11,769 nucleotides of DNA from positions 1 to 11,769 of the forward strand of contig JASLDK010000141.1 in the NCBI GenBank assembly GCA_030145945.1. The letters are read 5' to 3'. The stretch is from Nocardioides sp. Its GTDB lineage: Bacteria; Actinomycetota; Actinomycetes; Propionibacteriales; Nocardioidaceae. Below are positions 1-5,754 of the stretch, in pieces (position 1 is the stretch's first letter; each line of letters starts with the position of its first letter). A program made the position numbers and the translations under genes. The notes beneath the pieces were generated by a model. It was not told the origin of the DNA. It was given only the letters and a program-made list of their open reading frames with translations, and searched no databases.

Positions 1-1002
1 GTGGGCATAGACCTCGTCGGTGGCGGCGGTCAGGGTGGCGAGACCCGCGGCGGTGGCGACGGGATTCCCGGACAGGGTGCCGGCCTGGTAGACGGGCCCC
101 TCCGGCGCGAGGTGGGCCATGACGTCGGCGCGACCGCCGAACGCCGCGGCGGGGAATCCGCCACCCATCACCTTGCCGAAGGTCACCAGATCGGGCTGCC
201 AGCCCTCGACCGCACCGTCGATGCCCCATTGACCGGCCCGGGTCACGCGGAAGCCGGTCATCACCTCGTCGCTGATGAACAGCGCGCCGTTGGCTCGGCA
301 GGTCTCGGCGAGGAACTGGTTGAACCCGGGCGCGGGAGGGACGACGCCCATGTTGCCGGGCGCGGCCTCGGTGATCAGGCAGGCGATCCGGTCGCCGTGC
401 TCGGCGAACGCCGCCGTCACCGCGTCCCGGTCGTTGTAGGGCAGCACGAGGGTCAGCTCGGTGGAGCTGGCCGGCACCCCCGGCGTCCCCGGGATGGAGA
501 AGGTGGTCAGGCCCGAGCCCGCCGCGGCGAGCAGCGAGTCGACGTGACCGTGGTAGCACCCGGCGAACTTCACGACCACGTCGCGGCCGGTGAAGCCGCG
601 AGCGAGCCGGATCGCCGACATGGTCGCCTCGGTGCCGGAGGACACCAGCCGAAGCCGCTCGACCGGGGTGCGCTCGACGATGGCCTCGACGAGGGCGACC
701 TCGCCCTCCGTCGGAGTGCCGTACGACGACCCGCGGGTGATCGCGGTCTGGACCGCCTCGACCACGGCCGGGTGGGCGTGGCCGAGCAGCATCGGGCCCC
801 ACGAGCAGATCAGGTCGACGTACTCGTTGCCGTCGACGTCGGTCAGCCACGGCCCGGAGGCGGACCGGATGAAGCGGGGGGTGCCGCCGACGGCGTTGAA
901 CGCGCGGACCGGGGAGTTGACGCCACCGGGGGTCACGGCGCGAGCCCGGGAGAACAGTGCCTCGGAGCTCGCGGTGGGCTTCGGGGTCAGTGGTGCGGAC
1001 AC
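1..1002 (-). CDS. hemL: Glutamate-1-semialdehyde 2,1-aminomutase (3' end outside window)
   Basis: This PLP enzyme converts glutamate-1-semialdehyde to 5-aminolevulinate, the step after HemA in the C5 pathway, in the cytosol. The 334 visible codons read as a class-III aminotransferase. PGGVNSPVRAF lies at about 25-35, the SSGTEA phosphate-binding motif at about 121-126, SDEVMTGFR with the PLP-ring Asp245 at 244-252, and FGKVMGGGFP with the Schiff-base Lys277 at 275-284. YQAGTLSGNP follows at about 305-314. The family is about 430 residues, so roughly 100 C-terminal residues lie beyond the left edge. The start is taken as GTG at 1002, which gives the usual short N-terminus, although the Shine-Dalgarno upstream is poor and an in-frame TTG lies further upstream. 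It is divergent from the lytic transglycosylase gene and separated from hemB by it. No own promoter could be identified with confidence. Confidence 0.96.
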   Translation of the reverse strand, partial: MSAPLTPKPTASSEALFSRARAVTPGGVNSPVRAFNAVGGTPRFIRSASGPWLTDVDGNEYVDLICSWGPMLLGHAHPAVVEAVQTAITRGSSYGTPTEGEVALVEAIVERTPVERLRLVSSGTEATMSAIRLARGFTGRDVVVKFAGCYHGHVDSLLAAAGSGLTTFSIPGTPGVPASSTELTLVLPYNDRDAVTAAFAEHGDRIACLITEAAPGNMGVVPPAPGFNQFLAETCRANGALFISDEVMTGFRVTRAGQWGIDGAVEGWQPDLVTFGKVMGGGFPAAAFGGRADVMAHLAPEGPVYQAGTLSGNPVATAAGLATLTAATDEVYAH

Positions 1003-1111
1003 GGCGCCATCATCGCCGATGGACCCCAATCGGCCGTCATCCGGGCAGACGGGGCACTGCCTCGTTGGAGGTATGCACATAGCACGTTCGACCATTTGTG
1101 CGCGGGATCAT

Positions 1112-1138
1112 GTGACACCCGTAACGCGGGTGTGTCAC
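1112..1138. promoter_or_regulatory. Imperfect inverted repeat in the hemL/transglycosylase divergent intergenic region
   Basis: GTGACACCCG at 1112-1121 is mirrored by CGGGTGTGTCAC at 1127-1138, with two extra bases in the right arm and a short TAACG centre. Within it GTGAC and GTAAC also lie in direct orientation at a 9-base start-to-start distance. This is the most structured part of the 219-base gap between hemL and the transglycosylase gene, about 85-110 bases from either start. It is a plausible operator or promoter-proximal element. The direct GTGAC/GTAAC pair recalls boxes described for the actinobacterial cell-wall response regulator MtrA, but that link is inference. I could not assign convincing -35/-10 boxes for either gene. 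Confidence 0.35.
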
Positions 1139-1158
1139 GATTCGTTGACTCGGCACAG

Positions 1159-1213
1159 GTGGGTGCTGAGGGAGCGACCCACGAAGATCGGGCCACTCGT
1201 GGCCAGGGGAGAG
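1159..1213 (+). promoter_or_regulatory. Leader of the transglycosylase gene: two small hairpins and a strong ribosome binding site
   Basis: GTGGGT at 1159-1164 pairs with ACCCAC at 1177-1182. GGCCA at 1191-1195 pairs with TGGCC at 1200-1204 around a four-base loop. The purine-rich AGGGGAGAG at 1205-1213 then sits 8 bases before the ATG at 1222, which fixes that start. The hairpins are short and may have no regulatory role. I looked for a ydaO-type (c-di-AMP) riboswitch, which precedes some actinobacterial wall-hydrolase genes, and did not recognise one. Confidence 0.5.
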
Positions 1214-1221
1214 AGTAAGAC

Positions 1222-2454
1222 ATGTCGAGGAAGCGTCTGGGGCGGCTGCAGCGCGTCGCCACCATCATTCCGCTCGCTCTGCTGTCGGCAGCATGGACCG
1301 CGCAGGTCGCGGGCATCGGCGGCATCACGTCGCCGGTCCAGGCAGCGCCGGCGCCGGGTCAGGTCACCGACGGGACCAGCGTCCCGACCGAGTCGATCGA
1401 GGACCCCGCCAGTCTGACCGACACCGCAAGCCTGGAGGGGCTCGCGGACGGCAACGAGGCCGGCATCGTCTCCGCAGCGTCGACCAACGCGATCCCGGCC
1501 GCGGCACTCGCGGCCTACCAACGCGCCGAGACCGTCATCAACTCCGCTGACGAGTCCTGCAACATCACCTGGCAGCTGATCGGTGCGATCGGTCGCGTCG
1601 AGTCCAACCACGGCCGCTTCGGCGGCAACGTGCTCAACAACGACGGCATCGCCACCCCGGGCATCTACGGGCCCGCGCTCGACGGCCAGAACGGCACCAA
1701 GGCCATCTCGGACACCGACGCCGGCGTCTACGACAACGACACGCAGTGGGACCGCGCGGTCGGGCCGATGCAGTTCATTCCGTCGACCTGGCAGATCGTC
1801 GGCGTGGACGCCGACGACGACGGCGCCCGCAACCCGCAGGACATCGACGACGCGGCCCTCGCTGCCGCGGTCTACCTCTGCTCGGGTGACGGCGACCTCT
1901 CGACCGTCGCCGGCCAGCGGGCCGCGGTCTACCGCTACAACCACAGCGACGCCTACGTCGACCTGGTCCTCAAGATCATGAACGCCTACCTCGAGGGCGA
2001 CTTCACCTCGGTCCCGAACAACTCGACCGCCGCCGGCTACATCGTCCCCGAGCCGCCGAGCTTCGACGTTCGCGGCCCCGGCAGCATCAAGACCAGCGGC
2101 GTCAAGGGCGGCAGCTCCAACGGCACCACCACCGACACCAACGTCCCGGCTCCGCCGCCCGTGGAGGCCGGCAACGGCACCGACGGCGGCAACACCGGCG
2201 GCGGCAAGGGCGGCAACAACAACGGTGGGAGCAAGACCCCGTCGGTGCCCGGACTGCCCAACATCCCGGCCCTTCCGGAGATCGTTGACGGCGTCGACAG
2301 CGGTGTCGGCGCGGTGACCTCCAACCTGATCAGCGGCGTCCTCGGCCTGCTCACCAAGCAGGACGCAGCCAAGGCCTGCCAGGCGAAGTACCCGAAGCTG
2401 ACGCAGTCGCTCGACCTGCTCAACTGCCTGCTCAGCTACGGCCTCAAGCCGTAA
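1222..2454 (+). CDS. Secreted lytic murein transglycosylase, SLT_2/MltB-like
   Basis: This protein probably cleaves the MurNAc-GlcNAc bond of peptidoglycan outside the membrane, serving wall remodelling. The 410-residue product starts with a basic MSRKR-type N-region and a hydrophobic stretch (about 13-34) ending near VQAAPA, a likely signal peptide. The catalytic domain spans about 85-260. GRVESNHGRFGG carries the probable catalytic Glu127, DRAVGPMQFIPSTW lies at 177-190, and the Tyr/Asn-containing YRYNHSDAYV follows near 237-246. Cys113 and Cys220 could form a disulfide. After about 262 comes a Pro/Thr/Gly/Asn-rich linker (about 290-345, with GGNTGGGKGGNNNGG). A C-terminal segment with Cys386 and Cys402 follows that I do not recognise. 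A strong ribosome binding site and a terminator make it a single-gene unit. The family is clear, while the exact substrate and the role of the tail are inference. Confidence 0.9.
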   Translation: MSRKRLGRLQRVATIIPLALLSAAWTAQVAGIGGITSPVQAAPAPGQVTDGTSVPTESIEDPASLTDTASLEGLADGNEAGIVSAASTNAIPAAALAAYQRAETVINSADESCNITWQLIGAIGRVESNHGRFGGNVLNNDGIATPGIYGPALDGQNGTKAISDTDAGVYDNDTQWDRAVGPMQFIPSTWQIVGVDADDDGARNPQDIDDAALAAAVYLCSGDGDLSTVAGQRAAVYRYNHSDAYVDLVLKIMNAYLEGDFTSVPNNSTAAGYIVPEPPSFDVRGPGSIKTSGVKGGSSNGTTTDTNVPAPPPVEAGNGTDGGNTGGGKGGNNNGGSKTPSVPGLPNIPALPEIVDGVDSGVGAVTSNLISGVLGLLTKQDAAKACQAKYPKLTQSLDLLNCLLSYGLKP

Positions 2455-2471
2455 CCACCACGCACGACCTG

Positions 2472-2520
2472 CGCGGCCCCGGACCTACCTCCCCCCAAGG
2501 TCCGGGGCCGCGTACGTTTT
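2472..2520 (+). terminator. Rho-independent terminator of the transglycosylase gene
   Basis: The arms at 2472-2486 and 2498-2512 are exact reverse complements (15 bp, CGCGGCCCCGGACCT and its mate) around an 11-base loop. A short T-run follows at 2517-2520. It begins 17 bases after the transglycosylase stop and lies between two converging genes. The minus-strand side lacks a T-run, so it acts mainly on plus-strand transcripts. Confidence 0.88.
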
Positions 2521-2553
2521 CGGCAGCTGCCGCGACGGCGCCGCCGGCTGCGC

Positions 2554-3546
2554 TCACCGCAGCCAGGCGGCGGCTTCGGTGGCCCAGTAGGTGAGGATCA
2601 TGTCCGCGCCGGCACGGCGGATCGAGGTGAGTGTCTCGAGAATCGCGGGCTGCCGGTCGATCCAGCCGCGGGCGGCGGCGGCCTCCACCATGGAGTACTC
2701 CCCCGAGATGTTGTAGGCCGCGGTGGGGACCCCCACCTCGTGGGCGATGTCGGCGACCTGACGCAGCACGTCGAGGTAGGCCAGCGCGGGCTTCACCATC
2801 ACGATGTCGGCGCCCTCATCGATGTCGAGCAGCACCTCCCGCACACCCTCACGCGCGTTGCGGCCGTCCTGCTGGTAGGTGCGCCGGTCGCCCTGGAGCG
2901 AACTGTCCACGGCCTCCCGGAAGGGGCCGTAGAAGGCAGAGGCGTACTTCGCCGAGTAGGCGAGGATCCCGGTGTCGAGGTGTCCGGCGGCGTCGAGCGC
3001 CGCCCGGATGACGGCGACCTGGCCATCCATCATGCCGCTGGGGCCGACCAGCGCGGCCCCGGCATCGGCCTGCACGACTGCCATCTCGGCGTACCGGGTC
3101 AAGGTGGCGTCGTTGTCGACCCTCCCCTGCGCGTCGAGGACGCCGCAGTGGCCGTGGTCGGTGAACTCGTCGAGGCACAGGTCGCCCATCACGACCAGTG
3201 CGTCGCCCACCTCTGCAGCGACATCCGCGAGCGCGACGTTGAGGATCCCGTCGGGGTCGGTGGCGCCGGAGCCGACGGCGTCCTTGCTCTCGGGTACGCC
3301 GAACAGCATGATCCCCCGCAACCCTGCCTCGGCCGCCTCGACCGCCGCCTTCCGCAGCGAGTCGCGAGAGTGCTGGACCACGCCGGGCATCGAGCTGATC
3401 GGGACCGGCGCGCTCGCACCCTCACGGACGAAAACGGGCAGGATCAGCTGGCTCGGACGCAGCGTGGTCTCTGCCACCAGGTCGCGCATCGCCGCCGTCG
3501 TACGCAGGCGGCGGGAGCGGATGACGGGGCGCTGGATCTCTCTCAC
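2554..3546 (-). CDS. hemB: Delta-aminolevulinic acid dehydratase (porphobilinogen synthase)
   Basis: HemB condenses two 5-aminolevulinate molecules into porphobilinogen in the cytosol, following HemL. The 330-residue product matches the family length throughout. It has RPSQLILPVFVREG near the N-terminus, the metal-site segment DLCLDEFTDHGHCG (Cys124, Asp126, Cys134), LAYSAKYASAFYGPFREA with Lys200 and DIVMVKPALAYLD with Lys252, the two Schiff-base lysines. YNISGEYSM lies near 278-286. At the middle metal position, where E. coli-type zinc enzymes have a third Cys, this protein has Asp. The start is taken as GTG at 3546. The in-frame GTG at 3564 begins only three bases past a 20-bp hairpin and has no room for a ribosome binding site, whereas 3546 has GGGA 10 bases upstream. 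It is separated from hemD by a sigma-factor pair and has no clear promoter of its own. Confidence 0.96.
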   Translation of the reverse strand: MREIQRPVIRSRRLRTTAAMRDLVAETTLRPSQLILPVFVREGASAPVPISSMPGVVQHSRDSLRKAAVEAAEAGLRGIMLFGVPESKDAVGSGATDPDGILNVALADVAAEVGDALVVMGDLCLDEFTDHGHCGVLDAQGRVDNDATLTRYAEMAVVQADAGAALVGPSGMMDGQVAVIRAALDAAGHLDTGILAYSAKYASAFYGPFREAVDSSLQGDRRTYQQDGRNAREGVREVLLDIDEGADIVMVKPALAYLDVLRQVADIAHEVGVPTAAYNISGEYSMVEAAAARGWIDRQPAILETLTSIRRAGADMILTYWATEAAAWLR

Positions 3547-3567
3547 CGCGCCATTGTCCCGCACGTG

Positions 3568-3610
3568 GTGATGTGCTGCGGCCTCACCGGGTGAGGCCGC
3601 AGCGCATCAC
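3568..3610 (-). terminator. Near-perfect 20-bp hairpin between the membrane-protein gene and hemB
   Basis: The arms at 3568-3587 and 3591-3610 pair over 20 positions, with one G-U or A-C type mismatch and a three-base CGG centre. The hairpin starts 24 bases past the membrane-protein stop and ends 21 bases before the hemB GTG at 3546. No T-run follows on either strand, so it is not a textbook intrinsic terminator. It may attenuate read-through from the sigma operon or protect a processed 3' end. Confidence 0.6.
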
Positions 3611-3634
3611 TGTTCCCGCGGCGGCTCTCCGGTC

Positions 3635-5032
3635 TCAGGAGTGCCAGCGCACGAGCCAGTCGGTCGCTCCCTTGTCCATGGCGGGGACGTCCGGGTCCTG
3701 GGAGTCGGCCGGCCCCTGGGCCTCGCCGTAGGGCGTGCTCCACACCAGGTCGCCCTCGGCCACCGGGCCGCCGCCGTTGTTGAACATCGCCGTCTTGTCG
3801 GTCGCCTGCAGGAAGCGGCCGGTTGTCGGCTCGTAGACGTAGGTGCCCTCGGACTTCGCGGCGTAGGAGGACACCTGGACGAGTCCGCCCCTCTCCATCC
3901 CCATGATCCCGTCGCCCTGGATGGTCGTGACCGTGGTGCCGTCCAGGTCGAGGACCTGGACCCGGTCGTCACGCCCGTCGTCGTAGGTGCCGCAGTACTG
4001 GCTGAGCATGATCCGCTCACCCGTGACACCGAACCCGAGCAGGTTGCACCGCTTGCCGGACTTCGGGTCGAAGTCGTGCTCCTTCCCGGTGGCGAGGTCG
4101 CGGACGTGGATCCGGTCGTTCTTGCCGTTGGTCCGCGCCGACCACACCATCACCTCGTCGGTGAACGCGACCGAGCCCACCCGCAGGTGCTCGTCGCGGA
4201 CGTCGGCGGGGTCCGTGAGCGACGCCGACCACAGGTCGTACGTGTCGCCCTCGGCGTTCGCGTCGTCCGCCTCCCCGTCCGGCCCGATCGGCCAGCCGCC
4301 CGGCGGCGGACTGCCCTGCGTGGCGGGGATGCCGACGTAGAGACGGCCATCCGGTCCGAGCACCGGCTGTCGAGAGGTGTTCACCTCGGGCAGCCCGGTC
4401 CACGTGCGGGTCGACCAGGTGCGGGTCGCACGATCGTAGACGTGCGCCACCAAGGTGCCGCGCAGGTCGGAGTCGGCGAGATCCGCGGTCTGGTCGAAGG
4501 AGTACGACGTCAGCACCAACCGGTCCGCGCCGAGGGCGACCGGCCCGGTCTGCTCGCGCTCGTCGAGCTGCGGCAGCCAGTCCTTGGCGCCCGTCGCCGG
4601 ATCGACGAGCGCATAGCGGATCCGGTTCTTGATCCCGTGCGGACCGTCCTGGAGGAAGAGCAGGCCGTCGTCGGTGACGCCGCTGAAGTACTGCCCGTTG
4701 CGGGCATTGAGGGACTTGTTGGTGTGCTTCAGGAGCACGTCGTAGTCGACGCCCTCCCGCGCCGGCGCCGCGTCGGCGAGGCGGAGCACCGGCCCGTCCG
4801 GGCGGGGTACGCCGGCCGCAGCCGAATTGTCGCCCTTGAGACCGTCGGGTCCGGTGACCAGCGCGCCGGCCGCCACCGCTCCCACGGCCATCACGGCGAT
4901 CCCGCCACCGACGGCAGTGCGACGCCGGCGTACCCGACGGCGACCGGTTCGCACCACCTCGGCGAGGTCGATGTCGTCCCCCGGCATCGTGGCGGCCGCA
5001 TCCTGCAGCAATTCACGCATCTCGTTCACCAT
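3635..5032 (-). CDS. Single-pass membrane protein with large beta-rich outer domain, partner of the adjacent sigma factor
   Basis: The 465-residue product is not from a family I can name. Residues 1-37 form a charged, presumably cytosolic segment (MVNEMRELLQDAAATMPGDD, then the very basic RRRVRRRR at 31-38). One hydrophobic helix follows at about 39-60. The remaining roughly 400 residues carry recurring Asp-Gly turns and short strands such as YDRATRTW, GPDGRLYVG, VRDLATGKEH, VLDLDGTTV and YEPTTGRF. This suggests a WD40/PQQ/TolB-like beta-propeller outside the membrane. Cys329 and Cys347 could form a disulfide. Its ATG lies in ATGGTGA, overlapping the sigma-factor stop by 7 bases, so translation is probably coupled. 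The arrangement suggests it regulates, senses for, or is an output of the sigma factor. However, no zinc-binding HxxxCxxC anti-sigma motif is present, and the regulatory role is inference. Confidence 0.8.
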   Translation of the reverse strand: MVNEMRELLQDAAATMPGDDIDLAEVVRTGRRRVRRRRTAVGGGIAVMAVGAVAAGALVTGPDGLKGDNSAAAGVPRPDGPVLRLADAAPAREGVDYDVLLKHTNKSLNARNGQYFSGVTDDGLLFLQDGPHGIKNRIRYALVDPATGAKDWLPQLDEREQTGPVALGADRLVLTSYSFDQTADLADSDLRGTLVAHVYDRATRTWSTRTWTGLPEVNTSRQPVLGPDGRLYVGIPATQGSPPPGGWPIGPDGEADDANAEGDTYDLWSASLTDPADVRDEHLRVGSVAFTDEVMVWSARTNGKNDRIHVRDLATGKEHDFDPKSGKRCNLLGFGVTGERIMLSQYCGTYDDGRDDRVQVLDLDGTTVTTIQGDGIMGMERGGLVQVSSYAAKSEGTYVYEPTTGRFLQATDKTAMFNNGGGPVAEGDLVWSTPYGEAQGPADSQDPDVPAMDKGATDWLVRWHS

Positions 5033-5553
5033 GTCCCTGCTCCCAACGTCAGCTCGCCGAGCGACGAGTCCTCGAACACGGAGCGGAGCCGGTCCAGCGC
5101 ACGCGCGGTCTGGCTCTTGACGGTGCCCTCGCTGCAGCCCAGCGCCTTCGCCGTGTCGGCGACGCTGAGGTCGTCGAAGTAGCGCAGCACCACGCAGGCC
5201 CGTTGCCGTGGCGGCAGCTCGGCCATCACCTGCAGCAGGACCTGGCGGCCACTGACCTGCTCGGCCACGTCGATCCCCGCCGGCAGCAGGGGGTCCGCCT
5301 CGACGGCGATCTCCGTGCTGGACCTGCGTCGGGCATGGTCGAGCACGACGCTGGCCAACGCCTTGCGGGCATACGCATACTCCCGCCCGGCCCGGGTCAG
5401 CCGCGGCCACGCGACGTACACCCGGATCAGCGCCTCCTGGACGTGGTCGGCCGCACGGTCCCAGTCGCCGCACATCAGGTACGCCGTACGCCGCAGCCGG
5501 TCCCGCGCGCCCTGCGCGAACGCGACGAACTCGGTCTCGTCCCGCTCACGCAT
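5026..5553 (-). CDS. SigE-family (ECF-like) RNA polymerase sigma factor
   Basis: This 175-residue product would direct RNA polymerase to a small regulon. Sigma region 2 covers about 8-75, with LRRTAYLMCGDWDRAADHVQEALIRVY and the DNA-melting/-10 segment around YAYARKALASVVLDHARRR. Region 4 covers about 104-160, with LPPRQRACVVLRYFDDLSVADTAKALGCSEGTVKSQTARAL, a standard helix-turn-helix. There is no region 1.1 or 3, as in ECF-type factors. The pattern fits the actinobacterial SigE-like family often paired with a membrane protein. The ATG at 5553 is the only good start, because the upstream ATG at 5570 meets a stop after five codons. The gene overlaps its downstream membrane partner by 7 bases. 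The regulon is unknown, and nothing in its sequence ties it to heme. Confidence 0.93.
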   Translation of the reverse strand: MRERDETEFVAFAQGARDRLRRTAYLMCGDWDRAADHVQEALIRVYVAWPRLTRAGREYAYARKALASVVLDHARRRSSTEIAVEADPLLPAGIDVAEQVSGRQVLLQVMAELPPRQRACVVLRYFDDLSVADTAKALGCSEGTVKSQTARALDRLRSVFEDSSLGELTLGAGTW

Positions 5554-5578
5554 CAGCTTGTCCGCTCCATGCCGGACT

Positions 5579-5606
5579 CAACGCAGTGACCACACCCTCA
5601 GGTTGC
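5579..5606 (-). promoter_or_regulatory. Candidate ECF-type promoter of the sigma-factor gene
   Basis: Read on the minus strand, GCAAC (5602-5606) and CGTTG (5579-5583) are separated by 18 bases, and the CGTTG ends 25 bases before the ATG at 5553. This resembles the GGAAC / CGTT spacing typical of ECF promoters, with one mismatch in the -35-like box. It would allow the sigma factor to drive its own gene. The -35-like box overlaps the outer edge of the first repeat of the array. The motif is short and could be coincidental. Confidence 0.3.
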
Positions 5607-5754
5607 ACCGACCCGGCAGAAACTAACGCCCGCAATGCGCCGACCCGGCAGAAACGTGCGGACAAATTGCACCGACCCGGCAGAAACTTGCAGGGACAAG
5701 TGCAAGTTTCTGCCGGGTCGGCAGGAAATTCGAGCCAGTTTCTGCCGGGTCAGG
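5603..5754. repeat. Five-copy 16-bp repeat array with 32-bp period, three direct then two inverted
   Basis: The unit CCGACCCGGCAGAAAC occurs at 5608-5623, 5640-5655 and 5672-5687. Its reverse complement occurs at 5706-5721, and at 5738-5751 plus a variant end. Start-to-start distances are exactly 32 within each orientation, so the spacers are 16 bases. The distance is 34 across the switch from direct to inverted. Copies 1 and 3 share a longer 22-base form beginning TTGCA, and the outer copies diverge only at their edges. The array fills almost the whole gap between the sigma gene and hemD, and its last copy includes the hemD TGA. It looks like an interspersed small-repeat element or an array of protein-binding sites. 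I saw no further copy in this window. Confidence 0.93.
5672..5721 (-). terminator. Perfect 21-bp hairpin formed by repeat copies 3 and 4, likely end of the rex-hem operon
   Basis: Positions 5672-5692 and 5701-5721 are exact reverse complements over 21 bp with an 8-base loop, 28 bases downstream of the hemD stop. The stem consists of two opposed repeat units plus the shared TTGCA/TGCAA edges. No T-run follows. Its stability and position still make it the best candidate for ending or stabilising the operon transcript. Formation on RNA of either strand is possible. Confidence 0.65.

Noticed and set aside
1..1218. A 405-codon plus-strand open frame covering hemL
   Set aside because: The minus strand reads as HemL with all catalytic motifs, so the plus-strand frame is a shadow.
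1003..1221. ydaO-type (c-di-AMP) riboswitch before the lytic transglycosylase
   Set aside because: Such riboswitches precede some actinobacterial wall-hydrolase genes, but I could not recognise the conserved core sequences here, only short hairpins and a palindrome.
3564..3564. GTG at 3564 as the hemB start
   Set aside because: It lies three bases beyond the 20-bp hairpin without a ribosome binding site. The GTG at 3546 fits the family N-terminus and has an upstream GGGA.
3641..5182. A 513-codon open frame on the plus strand opposite the membrane-protein and sigma genes
   Set aside because: It is an antisense frame kept open by high GC codon bias. The translation is Arg/Val/Gly-rich without any recognisable domain, and the opposite strand encodes clear proteins.
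5033..5473. Upstream extension of the membrane protein to a 612-residue form
   Set aside because: The extra N-terminal part is an out-of-frame reading of the sigma gene. The ATG at 5032, overlapping the sigma stop, gives a sensible inner segment and membrane helix.
5603..5754. CRISPR array
   Set aside because: The repeats are 16 bp with 16-bp spacers, well below CRISPR dimensions. The orientation flips midway, and no cas genes are nearby.
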